Positions 1 through 7,988 of a stretch of 12,946 bases of DNA are shown here, piece after piece. Each line of letters opens with the position of its first letter. Positions within the stretch are counted from its first letter, which is position 1. Where the stretch lies: assembly GCA_963922585.1 (NCBI GenBank), contig CAWUIK010000084.1:1-12946 (forward strand), read 5' to 3'. The notes below the pieces were generated by a model. That model worked only from the letters and a program-made list of their open reading frames with translations, did no database searches and was not told where the DNA came from. A program made the position numbers and the translations under genes. This DNA comes from Parvicella sp963922585 (GTDB taxonomy: Bacteria > Bacteroidota > Bacteroidia > Flavobacteriales_D > Parvicellaceae).

Positions 1-1
1 A

Positions 2-664
2 ATTCCATATTTCAATTCACTTGGTTCTGCTCTATTTGCTAGTGCTGGTATATTAGCCGCTATTGTCGGTTTTGCTTCTCAAAAAGCTTTCTCCAACATT
101 ATTGGAGGCGTTTTTATATTAATTTTCAAACCTTTTAGAGTTGGAGATGTGATTGAAGTTTCGAATAACAGAAAAGGATATGTAGAAGAAATAACTTTGA
201 GACATTGTGTGATTAGAGATTACGAAAATCAAAGGGTGATTATTCCAAACAGTATCATTAGTGATGAAACCATCATAAACAGTAGCATAGAAGATGAAAA
301 AATTAGAAAACATATTGTAATTAGTATTTCTTACGATTCTGATATTGAATTGGCCAAAAAAATCATGAGAGAACATATTGAAAAACATCCTTTATACCTC
401 GATAATAGAAGCAAAGATGAAATCAATAACAATGAACCCAAAACAATCATTAGAGTGGTAAGTTTAAGCGATTTTTCAGTAGATTTAAAAGCATACGTTT
501 GGACAGAAAACAGTGACAATGCTTTTATTTTGATGTGTGATGTTTTAGAATCTATTAAAAAAGATTTTGACAAAAAAGGAATTGAAATTCCCTTTCCATA
601 TCGTACAATTGTGATGAAAGAAAAAAAAGAAAATAATAAAACTATAGTAAAAGATGAAGATTGA
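2..664 (+). CDS. MscS-family mechanosensitive ion channel, 5' end missing
   Basis: The reading frame is already open at the window edge, so this is the C-terminal ~220 residues of a longer protein. The first ~45 residues show the MscS pore helix and start of the beta domain: a Gly/Ala-rich helix (GSALFASAGILAAIVGFAS), then QKAFSNIIGG and KPFRVGDVIEV. PNSIISDETIINSS in the beta domain is also typical of the family. MscS channels sit in the inner membrane and open under membrane tension to release solutes during hypo-osmotic shock. The tail is charged (KEKKENNK). The stop overlaps the start of the corA-like gene by 11 bases, suggesting coupled translation. The family call is firm. The subtype cannot be set, because the N-terminal membrane segments lie outside the window. 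Confidence 0.95.
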   Translation: MPYFNSLGSALFASAGILAAIVGFASQKAFSNIIGGVFILIFKPFRVGDVIEVSNNRKGYVEEITLRHCVIRDYENQRVIIPNSIISDETIINSSIEDEKIRKHIVISISYDSDIELAKKIMREHIEKHPLYLDNRSKDEINNNEPKTIIRVVSLSDFSVDLKAYVWTENSDNAFILMCDVLESIKKDFDKKGIEIPFPYRTIVMKEKKENNKTIVKDED

Positions 665-1658
665 AAATACAAGTGATGAACATTTTTTAAAAAAAGTAAG
701 TATTTTCAAATATTCTGAAAATGAAGCTTCTAAAAATACTTTTGATGATATCAAAGATGTATCATTTGTCAATGAAAATAAAGACTGTATTCACTGGCTC
801 AATATATATGGTTTTCAATTCGTTAATCAATTCAAACAAATTATAAAACAAAATAATCTTGATGACTTTTTGAATAATCTATTAACTGAAAAAGAAAGTA
901 GAAATAAGGTAATCGAATTAGATGATTGTATATTTATGACAATAAACACCTTACATTACAATAAAAAGAAATTTTCTACTGAACAAATGATGTTTGTGGC
1001 TTCTTCCAATTTTGTGTGGAGTATACAAGAAAAACCCGGTGACTATTTTCAACATATAAGAGATAGAATAACTGAAAATAAAGGAATAGTTAGAAAGAAA
1101 AAAGCAGATTACCTTTTACACTTAATTATTGATGCCATCATTGATAATTACATAAATGCTTATGAAAAACTAACCCTAAAGTTAGATGAATTAAAAGACT
1201 TAGGAAAAGTAAAGCCAAACCTAGATTATGCAATGCAAATTGAGGAGAATAAACAAAATCTTTTTATATTAAAAAAAGCAATAAGTTCACTTCGAGAGGC
1301 CATAAGCAAATTGGAAAAGGTAGAATTAGAAAATTTTGAACCTCATTATTTTAGCGAACTGAAAGAGCAAGCCAATTTTTTGATAGACGATATCGATTTT
1401 GATCTTCAACAATTAGAAAGTAGTATCAACTTGATTTTCAACATGCAAAATCATAAGTTGAATGAAGTAATGAAAACCCTAACAATTCTTTCTGTAATAT
1501 TTATACCACTAACCTTTCTGGCAGGGATTTATGGAATGAATTTCGAAAATATTCCTGAATTAAAATACAAATATGGATATTTCATTTTGCTTACAGTAAT
1601 GGTATTCATAGGAATAGGTAGTTTACTTTACTTCAAAAGAAAAAAGTGGCTAGAATAA
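654..1658 (+). CDS. corA: CorA-family magnesium/divalent-cation channel
   Basis: A 334-residue protein, a usual length for CorA. The signature GMN motif lies at residues 294-296 in YGMNFENIPEL, at the end of the first of two C-terminal membrane helices (about 275-293 and 306-327). The protein ends in a basic tail (FKRKKWLE). The N-terminal ~270 residues are a soluble, acidic and helical cytoplasmic domain, including the long charged helices that lead into the pore in this family. CorA homopentamers carry Mg2+ (also Co2+/Ni2+) across the inner membrane. The chosen ATG lies inside the end of the MscS gene in another frame, so the two genes are probably co-transcribed and translationally coupled. 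Substrate is inferred from the family; ZntB-like transporters share the fold and usually the GMN motif. Confidence 0.93.
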   Translation: MKIENTSDEHFLKKVSIFKYSENEASKNTFDDIKDVSFVNENKDCIHWLNIYGFQFVNQFKQIIKQNNLDDFLNNLLTEKESRNKVIELDDCIFMTINTLHYNKKKFSTEQMMFVASSNFVWSIQEKPGDYFQHIRDRITENKGIVRKKKADYLLHLIIDAIIDNYINAYEKLTLKLDELKDLGKVKPNLDYAMQIEENKQNLFILKKAISSLREAISKLEKVELENFEPHYFSELKEQANFLIDDIDFDLQQLESSINLIFNMQNHKLNEVMKTLTILSVIFIPLTFLAGIYGMNFENIPELKYKYGYFILLTVMVFIGIGSLLYFKRKKWLE

Positions 1659-1708
1659 AATATATTACTATTTTTGGAATAAAATATCAATCTAACAATC
1701 AATTAAAT

Positions 1709-2338
1709 ATGAAAAACAAAAACCTTTTTTTAACTTCTATTTTAGCTACTTCATTGCTAATTTCATGTCAATCAAGCGAGAAATCTGAAAGTTCTAGTTC
1801 TGATGACAATAAAACTGAACAAACAGAAAATTCTACCAACGAGAACGCTGATGATATGTACAATATTTCAAGTTGGATTGAACATGAAAATATTGATGGA
1901 AAATACTCCATCAAACTTCCAGGAAAACCAGAGCACTCAAGTTTAGTTGAGCCAACTGCAGTAGGTGATATCACAATAGAATTGGATGTGTATGAAGAAA
2001 GCGCTACCAAAGTTTACCTTGTAGGTTATAATGATTATCCTTCTGGTATTTTTGACAATGTAACAGATGAAGAAAGAAATGAAGCATTAGATAACGCAAT
2101 TGGAGGCAGCACTGGTGCTCTTGGTCTGGATTTAATAGAAGAAGAAACTGAACTTGAATTAGATGGTATTAAAGGAAAAATGGTTAAAGCCAAATCAAGC
2201 TCAAATTCATTCCATGCTCATTACAAAGTTTACCTTCACAAAAACAGACTTTATCAAGTGGCTATATTAAGAGACGGAAGTTATCCAGTTGGTGAAAAAT
2301 CTGAGGCTTTCTTTAGTAGTTTCAAGATTATTCAGTAA
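1709..2338 (+). CDS. Hypothetical lipoprotein (209 aa)
   Basis: The ATG at 1709 is chosen because it gives a clean lipoprotein signal peptide (KNKNLFLTSILATSLLISC) with the lipidated Cys at residue 20. An in-frame ATG at 1646 would prepend 21 residues, bury the signal and overlap the corA-like gene. After Cys20 comes a Ser/Glu/Asp/Asn-rich linker of about 35 residues, perhaps a tether or surface-export signal. A compact domain follows, starting around SSWIEHENIDGKYSIKLPGKPE and ending in a predicted beta strand (FFSSFKIIQ). The aromatic-SIKLPGKP start resembles small secreted domains common in Bacteroidota, but I cannot name the family. It begins 50 bases after the corA-like stop on the same strand, so it may be the third gene of that operon. 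Function unknown. Confidence 0.8.
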   Translation: MKNKNLFLTSILATSLLISCQSSEKSESSSSDDNKTEQTENSTNENADDMYNISSWIEHENIDGKYSIKLPGKPEHSSLVEPTAVGDITIELDVYEESATKVYLVGYNDYPSGIFDNVTDEERNEALDNAIGGSTGALGLDLIEEETELELDGIKGKMVKAKSSSNSFHAHYKVYLHKNRLYQVAILRDGSYPVGEKSEAFFSSFKIIQ

Positions 2339-2350
2339 AAAAATCTTATG

Positions 2351-2423
2351 TCGGGATGACAGGACTTGAACCTGCGGCCTCGCGCCCCCCAGACGCGCAC
2401 TCTACCAACTGAGCTACATCCCG
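2351..2423 (-). tRNA. tRNA-Pro (anticodon GGG)
   Basis: On the minus strand the 73 bases fold as a standard cloverleaf. The acceptor is CGGGATG paired with CATCCCG, and the discriminator base is A. The D arm is GCTC-AGTTGGTA-GAGT. The anticodon stem is CGCGT/GCGCG around loop CTGGGGG, placing anticodon GGG at 2390-2388. The T arm is GCAGG-TTCAAGT-CCTGT. The anticodon reads proline CCC/CCU codons. No CCA is encoded after the discriminator, so the end must be added enzymatically. A run of seven T residues on the minus strand (2343-2337) lies 7 bases past the 3' end and could end transcription. The gene converges with the lipoprotein gene that stops at 2338. Confidence 0.95.
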
Positions 2424-2443
2424 ATATAGAAATTTTCAGTTTG

Positions 2444-2451
2444 CAAAACTA
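2444..2451 (-). promoter_or_regulatory. Putative -7 element for tRNA-Pro
   Basis: The minus strand reads TAGTTTTG, an exact match to the Bacteroidota primary sigma -7 consensus TAnnTTTG. It ends 20 bases upstream of the tRNA 5' end, so the leader would be short. A TTG at 2469-2467 could act as the -33 element, but the spacing of 15 is shorter than usual. Motif match is seen; promoter function is inferred. Confidence 0.5.
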
Positions 2452-2532
2452 CAATTTCAAACGTAACAATAATTAATTTCTTTGATTTTTTATTTTTAGC
2501 TTCGAGAATTACTAAACCTACCAAACATAAGT

Positions 2533-2540
2533 TAACTTTG
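2533..2540 (+). promoter_or_regulatory. Putative -7 element for the nitroreductase gene
   Basis: TAACTTTG matches the Bacteroidota -7 consensus TAnnTTTG exactly. It lies 25 bases before the ATG at 2566, giving a predicted leader of about 20 bases. No good TTG is present at the expected -33 position, only a weak TTAC. Function is inferred from motif and position. Confidence 0.5.
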
Positions 2541-2565
2541 ATGCTTATTAGAAAACTATAACTCA

Positions 2566-3345
2566 ATGGCAGAAAAAGACATCTTCTCAGAAATTCCACA
2601 ACTCAATTATAAAGAGGAAAATGGAAATTTTAAAAATGCTGAAAGTTTTGATCAACTCTTAGTGGCGAGAAGAAGTTGCAGAGTTTATACAGAAGAATCC
2701 ATACCGGAAGAAATTGTAAGAAAATGTTTATCATTGGCTGTGTTGGCCCCAAATTCATCCAATTTACAACCTTGGCAATTTTATTGGGTAAGAAGTACTG
2801 ATAAAAAACAAAAAATTGTGGAAGCCTGTCTAAGTCAACCTGCTGCGGCAACTGCTCAAGAAATAATCGTTGCGGTTGCACATCCAGAAATGTGGAGAAC
2901 TTCCAGAAAATTAATGCTAGAGTCTTTTGCTAACCAAAAAGATATTAAAGTTCCAAAATCAGCAATTAGTTACTACGAAAAATTAGTACCACTTGCCTAC
3001 AATCAAGGTTTCTTAGGAATATTTGGACGAATCAAAAGTTGTGTACTTTTTTTTAGAGGAATCAAAAAACCTACACCTCGTGGTCCTGTATCTAAACAAG
3101 ATATGAGAGTTTGGGCGCAAAAATCTACAGCTTTGGCTTGTCAACAATTGATGTTGGCTTTTAGAGCCAATGGATATGATACTTGTCCTATGGAAGGTAT
3201 GGATGAAAAAAGGGTTCGAAAAGTAATTGATTTACCGAAAGGCTCGGAAGTTTGTATGATTATATCTGCTGGAAAAAGAGCCCCGAATGGTATTTATGGT
3301 CCAAGAATTCGTTTTGATGAAAAGTTATTTATACACGAAGTATAA
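2566..3345 (+). CDS. Nitroreductase-family FMN-dependent oxidoreductase
   Basis: A 259-residue protein with the FMN-binding pattern of the nitroreductase superfamily. VARRSCRVYTEESIP (33-47) carries the Arg-Arg-Ser phosphate-binding site. APNSSNLQPWQFYWV (61-75) is the conserved Asn/Gln-Pro-Trp segment. PMEGMD (208-213) and SAGKRAP with YGPRIR (234-248) form the rest of the flavin site. Such enzymes are cytoplasmic homodimers that use NAD(P)H to reduce nitro groups, quinones or related acceptors. An insert of about 60 residues (115-175, with a basic and aromatic stretch including FLGIFGRIKS and LFFRGIKKP) makes it longer than the shortest members. No signal peptide is present. It is divergent from the tRNA and probably a single-gene transcript. 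The physiological substrate cannot be read from the sequence. Confidence 0.9.
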   Translation: MAEKDIFSEIPQLNYKEENGNFKNAESFDQLLVARRSCRVYTEESIPEEIVRKCLSLAVLAPNSSNLQPWQFYWVRSTDKKQKIVEACLSQPAAATAQEIIVAVAHPEMWRTSRKLMLESFANQKDIKVPKSAISYYEKLVPLAYNQGFLGIFGRIKSCVLFFRGIKKPTPRGPVSKQDMRVWAQKSTALACQQLMLAFRANGYDTCPMEGMDEKRVRKVIDLPKGSEVCMIISAGKRAPNGIYGPRIRFDEKLFIHEV

Positions 3346-3359
3346 ATTTTAAGTATTTA

Positions 3360-4115
3360 TTAATTTGTAGTTAATAGTTCCCCATCACAGTTAATGGGTT
3401 TATCTATTTTTGAATTAACATACTTAGATTTTTTTAAGTATTCTTTATTGGGATAGTAAATAAAGAAACAACTCCCCTCTTTGATTTTATCTACAATTCC
3501 TTCATACCCTTCTCTGGGAATGGCAGGACAACCATAACTTCTTCCTAATCTTCCATTAGACTTAATATAATCATGACTTACATAATCTGCTGCATGAATT
3601 ACAACTCCTCTTTCCCTAGCTTTATCATTGAAAGGCTCCATTCCATCTAATTTAACACTCATATCGTGTTTGCCATTGTAAACCTCTCCGGTTTTGTAAA
3701 AACCTAAACTACTTTGATGACTATTTTCAATATTACTAAAATCTTTAGCAAACTCCTCACCCGTTTTCATTCCGTGTGCCACTAAACTTTTGTGTACTAC
3801 TTTCCAAGTTTTGGTTTCAATTACAAACATTCTAAGTTCGTTACAACTTTTGGTCATGTCCACGATTGTAATGTAATCTTTATTTCTGAGTTTATTAGAA
3901 TTTAGCATAGCGAAATAACCGTTCAATGCTAATTTATAAGGTTTGAAAAACAAATCTTTATCACCTAATTGAGTATAAGTTTCTTCTGCAAAATCACTTA
4001 CATTGGCAAAAACAATATCCTCTTTTGATGTTATGCTTTTAGGAGGGTCAGAAATATTGGCTATGTTAAAAGAACATAGAAAAACGACTAACAATATTTG
4101 ACCAACTTGTCTCAA
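3360..4115 (-). CDS. Secreted murein L,D-transpeptidase-like protein (YkuD_2 type)
   Basis: A 251-residue protein beginning with a short hydrophobic signal (QILLVVFLCSFNIANI), so it is exported. The C-terminal half carries the marks of the YkuD_2 branch of L,D-transpeptidase catalytic domains: GVVIHAADY with His174 and GRSYGCPAIP with the putative nucleophile Cys196. Upstream are the segments KSCNELRMFVIETKTWKVV and SLGFYKTGEVYNGKHD. Known L,D-transpeptidases form or edit 3-3 or lipoprotein crosslinks in peptidoglycan using a Cys acyl-enzyme; the exact activity of this branch is less well established. The N-terminal ~80 residues are family-specific and helical. The stop is 14 bases from the stop of the convergent nitroreductase gene. 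I saw no clear terminator between them. Confidence 0.88.
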   Translation of the reverse strand: MRQVGQILLVVFLCSFNIANISDPPKSITSKEDIVFANVSDFAEETYTQLGDKDLFFKPYKLALNGYFAMLNSNKLRNKDYITIVDMTKSCNELRMFVIETKTWKVVHKSLVAHGMKTGEEFAKDFSNIENSHQSSLGFYKTGEVYNGKHDMSVKLDGMEPFNDKARERGVVIHAADYVSHDYIKSNGRLGRSYGCPAIPREGYEGIVDKIKEGSCFFIYYPNKEYLKKSKYVNSKIDKPINCDGELLTTN

Positions 4116-4285
4116 AGCGTTGCGAAATTACGATTTATTTTGATGAATTCCAAATTTTACCAACTTTTAACATTTACTCGATTAATAGTGTTTAGGTTTC
4201 AATAAAACTTACTTAATGCTTTTTTTTGTTGATATATTTTAGATTATTTATTTTCCGTTTTAAAAATTTATTACTCAATTTGCAA

Positions 4286-5050
4286 ATGAAAAAAATAAAA
4301 AAAATGAAAAATTTTATCCTATTTGCACTTATTTTCACATCCTTCAATATTAATGCTCAATTAAAAGAAGGTTCAGGCAAAAACATATTGCAAAGACCTC
4401 TTAAGAATATTAATTATATGTCTGCAAACAGTAGATTAGGATATGGATTAGGAACACCAACATTGAGTACCAAAAACAATTGGAATGTCAATCCTGGAGG
4501 AGTTATCATAGTTGGTTTAGGATATAATTTTGTCATAAAAAACAGTTGGGGATTTGACATACAAATCAATTATGAAACAGCAAGTTTTGAAATTAACAAT
4601 GCTGGACCGACTTTCAAAACTGGATATTCTAGTACAGGTGCTGAATTGGGAATAAAGAAAATTTTCCCATCAAAACCAGATGATACATTTTTTATCAGAG
4701 CTGCTGCTGGATACAACTTTTTGAACATTGCAGATAAAAGTGGAAGTAATGATTTTTATAATTACAACTCTTCTTCTTCTGGGGCTAATATCTACGTTAT
4801 GCCTGAGTTAGGGTATCAATTGAGATTAAAAAGTGGAAATCAAATTATTGATTTTTGTGCTCAATATAAATACAGTCTTTCTGATGTGGGTTCTACCTAT
4901 ATGGTGTTTACAGATAAAGGAAATAGTTTCGAAGAAAATACTGCTTTGATGTCAGGTAATTATTTTGGAATTTCTATCAGATACTCATACCTATTCAAAG
5001 GTTTTGAGAAAAAAGGAACAACTACAAGAATTGTAGACGAACTTTTTTAA
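4286..5050 (+). CDS. Predicted outer-membrane beta-barrel protein (254 aa)
   Basis: The start at 4286 gives a signal peptide MKKIKKMKNFILFALIFTSF ending NINAQ, with a basic n-region and cleavage likely before or at Gln25. The ATG at 4304 is an equally possible start; the ATG at 4226 would add a hydrophobic, unlikely 20-residue leader. The mature part alternates polar and hydrophobic residues in amphipathic strands (VIIVGLGYNFVIKN, WGFDIQINYETASFEI, TFFIRAAAGYNFLNIA, QIIDFCAQYKYSLS, NYFGISIRYSYLFKG), with Gly/Asn-rich turns, as in small outer-membrane barrels of Bacteroidota. A short polar tail follows the last strand, and the terminal residue is Phe. It is probably monocistronic, and its last 4 bases overlap the end of the convergent 692-residue gene. 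Ligand or role unknown. Confidence 0.75.
   Translation: MKKIKKMKNFILFALIFTSFNINAQLKEGSGKNILQRPLKNINYMSANSRLGYGLGTPTLSTKNNWNVNPGGVIIVGLGYNFVIKNSWGFDIQINYETASFEINNAGPTFKTGYSSTGAELGIKKIFPSKPDDTFFIRAAAGYNFLNIADKSGSNDFYNYNSSSSGANIYVMPELGYQLRLKSGNQIIDFCAQYKYSLSDVGSTYMVFTDKGNSFEENTALMSGNYFGISIRYSYLFKGFEKKGTTTRIVDELF
5022..5048 (+). terminator. Weak hairpin plus T-run at the 3' end of the barrel gene
   Basis: CTACAA-GAA-TTGTAG (5022-5036) forms a 6-bp stem, and a T6 run lies at 5043-5048. A second small hairpin, TTCTA-CTTT-TAGAA (5053-5066), is followed by CTCTTTTT. Both are AT-rich and weak, and the first lies within coding sequence. Either could end the plus-strand transcript, but the support is only structural. 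Confidence 0.25.
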
Positions 5051-7125
5051 AATTCTACTTTTAGAACTCTTTTTATCAATTTTTCATTTAGTTTTTGATC
5101 TGAAGCATCCAATATTAATGCATTTTGAAAAATACTGTTTTTATTTTGAAAGTCTTCAAAACCATCATTTTCACCAGTATATATCAATGTAAAATATCCT
5201 CCATTTTTACTAAATGTTTGGATTTTTAATTCTAAAACACCAAGATCAAGTTTTCCATCTGTAACAATTACTATATGATTATTGTAATCTGGCATTGATT
5301 CACCTGAGAAAAATATGCTATTCGCATCTAATTCAGCATTCTTTATCTTTCTAACTAATTGTGGTTGATTAATTTTCCTTATAATTTTCTTCTTGTTAAT
5401 TATCGAAAATGGTTCTAATATCAATGGGTCATTTTTATTTTCATTCAAGATACAAATTGCATCATTAGTCCTTAATATTTCCAACATTCCCGTAAGTGCA
5501 AGCTGAGCATTGATTAATTTTTGTGCTTTCCACTCCTCTTCTTTTTCCATCGGTAAAAACATCACCTCAATTTGATTGGTAACATTATTAAATATTTTTG
5601 AAGCATTAGCAACCCAATCTTTTTCACTTAGCATTACCAAATTATCTAAGTAATAATTAGCAAATAATGAATCTTTGTAAAAAACTTTATGCTGAAAACA
5701 ATTATAAGTATTAGGACCACATGTTTCTGATATCTCAGCAGTGAAATTCTGATTTCTGTAGATATTCTTTTGGGGATAAACATTACTTAATGCAATAAAA
5801 CTTTCTCCTCCTTTGGCTTGATATCTAATTTGTTTTTCAGTCCAATTAGAATTAGTCAACAAATCTTCAACGGGAATGATTTCGTCTGGTACTCTTTTCC
5901 AAATAGAATCGTTGGTATTTGATGGAAATTCTTTCAAAGCATGAAAACCTAAAAAGTCTAATCCGTAACTTGATCCAACATCCAATTTGAGCATTAAACT
6001 GAAATAATATACACTGTCTTTTATTAAGGCTTCTTTCAAAGGCATACAAATCGTACTTCCTTTTTCATATTTATGAATATTTGTGCTTGTGGGCAACTTT
6101 TCATAATAAAACCAAGTGTCATAATCTTGCCCTTTTTGTTTGTGCAAAACCTCTTGATAAACATGATGTTTGTTGGTACTATATGCCTTAAAACTCAACA
6201 TGCTATTTCCCATATAAGGTAATTGCTCTTTCCCATATTCACTTCTGTAAGCATTGCTGTCCGTTTGATGCAATCTTGGTTCAAAATTATTTACAGAATA
6301 AACAAAAGGTGCTACCATTCCCCCTGGTGTAACGTAAGATTCAGTAAAATATACTTTTTCAACTTTTTCTTCCAAACCACTATTGTAGAGTAAATTTCTG
6401 TTGTGATTAAAATAATCTGTTGGATTAGACAAATAAGCATATTGAACTATAGTATCATTCTCTGTTTCCTCAACTAATTTTACAGAAAGGTCATCAATAA
6501 AAAACACAACATTAAATACATTTTGATTATAAGTTGCATCTGCACCTGTAAGTTCATATTTTATTGATTCCTTTAGACTAAAAGTTTGACCTAACGACCC
6601 GAAATGAAAATATTGCTCTCCTCCATATGCTTCATAAACCATCGACATTGAAATCCAATTTGAACTTACTGAATTAAGAATAAAACATAGAATTGCCCGA
6701 TCTATTTGATGCGTTTTATGATACCTTTGATGTGGAATTGATGTAGTAAAAAAAGCATTGAATTCTTGAAAAGTATATCCGGAAAATTTGTCTTTGGCTA
6801 TTAAAAAAGAGACTTTATATTTTTGACCTGGTTTTAGAGGTTGCTTTAATTTTGTTGAAATAAAGTTATCATCAACTCTTGAAGATGAAACCTTAAAATT
6901 GAGTTGTACAACATTGTCTTGTTCAGCATACGAACTAACTCTTTGAATGGCATTTTTATTCAAATTGTTAAATACCCAAAAGCCTTCTTCCCATTGTATT
7001 TGGCTAGTCTCAGATTGATGATACATAATTTCATCAAAACTTCCATCTGTAACTAAATTTGGGTTCTGACCAATAAAGGACAATGTGTTGAGTAAATAAA
7101 ATAAACAAAAATTAAATCTGAGCAT
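5047..7125 (-). CDS. Large secreted protein: two beta-sandwich-like domains and a divergent VWA-like C-terminus
   Basis: A 692-residue protein with a signal peptide (FCLFYLLNTLSFIGQ, ending near residue 20). Two halves share a layout. Residues ~22-218 open with NLVTDGSFDE and close with FFIDDLSVKLVE; residues ~244-500 open with NLLYNSGLEE and close with YYLDNLVMLSE. This N-x-x-x-N/D-G-S/L-x-E start and Asp-Asn/Asp end is common in exported jelly-roll or carbohydrate-binding-like domains of Bacteroidota. Residues ~517-690 resemble a von Willebrand A fold: a hydrophobic strand (QIEVMFLPM), then a helix and strand (QLALTGMLEILRTNDAICIL), LEPFSIINKKKIIRKI, and IVIVTDGKLDLG. The DxSxS metal site expected after the first strand is absent. 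No C-terminal sorting domain is obvious. It lies 37 bases downstream of the DUF4294 gene, probably in one operon. Domain assignments are by eye; function unknown. Confidence 0.8.
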   Translation of the reverse strand: MLRFNFCLFYLLNTLSFIGQNPNLVTDGSFDEIMYHQSETSQIQWEEGFWVFNNLNKNAIQRVSSYAEQDNVVQLNFKVSSSRVDDNFISTKLKQPLKPGQKYKVSFLIAKDKFSGYTFQEFNAFFTTSIPHQRYHKTHQIDRAILCFILNSVSSNWISMSMVYEAYGGEQYFHFGSLGQTFSLKESIKYELTGADATYNQNVFNVVFFIDDLSVKLVEETENDTIVQYAYLSNPTDYFNHNRNLLYNSGLEEKVEKVYFTESYVTPGGMVAPFVYSVNNFEPRLHQTDSNAYRSEYGKEQLPYMGNSMLSFKAYSTNKHHVYQEVLHKQKGQDYDTWFYYEKLPTSTNIHKYEKGSTICMPLKEALIKDSVYYFSLMLKLDVGSSYGLDFLGFHALKEFPSNTNDSIWKRVPDEIIPVEDLLTNSNWTEKQIRYQAKGGESFIALSNVYPQKNIYRNQNFTAEISETCGPNTYNCFQHKVFYKDSLFANYYLDNLVMLSEKDWVANASKIFNNVTNQIEVMFLPMEKEEEWKAQKLINAQLALTGMLEILRTNDAICILNENKNDPLILEPFSIINKKKIIRKINQPQLVRKIKNAELDANSIFFSGESMPDYNNHIVIVTDGKLDLGVLELKIQTFSKNGGYFTLIYTGENDGFEDFQNKNSIFQNALILDASDQKLNEKLIKRVLKVEF

Positions 7126-7162
7126 TATTGGAAGTTTGCATTTTCACAGCAAAAATAAGACC

Positions 7163-7834
7163 TTATTTTCCTGCTTTACCTTTGGCTTCCTTTTTTTTCT
7201 TTTTTTCTAGTTTCTTTAGCTCTCTCTTGGATAATGATTCCTTTCCTTTTTCTGTTTTTGCTGGACGTGGAATTGGGTTTAACTTTCCAGATTCAATCTC
7301 TCTAAGAACTTTGGCTAAGGCATCGTCTTCTCCAAGTGGGTCAAACTCATGTTTGAGGGTTGCTCCGAATAATTTGACTACTCCTTGCCACCAAACTGCT
7401 TTCATACCTCCATTGTATTTATTGATGATTTCAAAAGATGTGAGTCCTGTTTCTTTGTGGATGATTTTCATCAAGCATGCACCACTATTGATAGATAAAT
7501 CTGCTATTTCATCCCCAAATTCATCTTTTAAAAAAGAATTTACTTCTTTTATGTATTTCTTTTGATCTCTTTTGGAAGACATGGTTGCGAGGGAATCTTC
7601 AAATTCATTTAACATTGCAGATGCGAGCATGCCATAATCATACATTCTAAGCGCATAATATTTGGCTCTATCGTACCTTTTTTGAAATTCGATATCTATA
7701 GCCACAATATTAGCCTCTTCCAAAATATAAGATGGAATACTATCTGTTTCACCAATCAATGGCACAGGCCTTCTGCCTTGAGCTAATAAAACAAAAGAAC
7801 TTAATAGAAATAATATGATTAATTGAAATTTCAT
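7163..7834 (-). CDS. DUF4294 family exported protein
   Basis: A 223-residue protein with a signal peptide (MKFQLIILFLLSSFVLLAQG). The body matches my recollection of DUF4294, a Bacteroidota-restricted family of unknown function. Its features are a strand segment around EEANIVAIDIEFQKRYDRAK, a YALRMYDYG helix, the CLMKIIHKETGLTSFEIINK region with a single Cys120, and YNGGMKAVWWQGVVKLFGA leading to an acidic ending (HEFDPLGEDD). The last ~30 residues (192-223) are an extremely Lys-rich low-complexity tail, which may bind an acidic polymer or the cell wall. It is the first gene of a likely two-gene minus-strand operon with the 692-residue protein. Family assignment is from memory of motifs; role unknown. 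Confidence 0.85.
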   Translation of the reverse strand: MKFQLIILFLLSSFVLLAQGRRPVPLIGETDSIPSYILEEANIVAIDIEFQKRYDRAKYYALRMYDYGMLASAMLNEFEDSLATMSSKRDQKKYIKEVNSFLKDEFGDEIADLSINSGACLMKIIHKETGLTSFEIINKYNGGMKAVWWQGVVKLFGATLKHEFDPLGEDDALAKVLREIESGKLNPIPRPAKTEKGKESLSKRELKKLEKKKKKEAKGKAGK

Positions 7835-7873
7835 TTACAATACTTATACGTTCAATTCTTTCAATTGTTATAC

Positions 7874-7906
7874 CAAATTAATAATTATTTTGAAATTATT
7901 ATTCAA
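7874..7906 (-). promoter_or_regulatory. Possible promoter for the DUF4294 operon
   Basis: On the minus strand TTAATTTG (7881-7874) matches seven of eight positions of TAnnTTTG, with a TTG at 7906-7904 and a 22-base spacer. It lies about 40 bases upstream of the start codon at 7834. The region is very AT-rich, so chance matches are likely. Confidence 0.25.
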
Positions 7907-7936
7907 CATTAAAATTTAAATAGAAATTGGAAGCGC

Positions 7937-7968
7937 TTTGCAAAATAACTGATTAATGAATTACTTTG
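7937..7968 (+). promoter_or_regulatory. Putative promoter of the YceI operon
   Basis: TTTG at 7937-7940, a 20-base spacer, and TTACTTTG at 7961-7968 resemble the Bacteroidota -33/-7 pair (TTG and TAnnTTTG), with one mismatch in the -7 box. The start codon is 20 bases further on, giving a short leader. It is the only good candidate before the three-gene plus-strand run. Confidence 0.4.
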
Positions 7969-7988
7969 TATATCTAAAAATATAATTT

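Noticed and set aside
331..772. Minus-strand reading frames opposite the MscS and corA-like genes
   Set aside because: They lack domain signals and lie opposite firmly identified genes.
1646..1708. N-terminal extension of the lipoprotein starting at ATG 1646
   Set aside because: It would overlap the corA-like gene and place 21 residues ahead of a complete lipoprotein signal peptide.
7128..7565. Plus-strand 145-residue reading frame opposite the DUF4294 gene
   Set aside because: It is Phe/Ser-rich, as expected from the complement of Lys/Glu-rich coding sequence, and the opposite strand holds a recognisable family with a signal peptide.
7880..7900. Inverted repeat AATAATT/AATTATT upstream of the DUF4294 gene
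   Set aside because: All arm bases are A/T in a very AT-rich gap, so chance is the simplest explanation.
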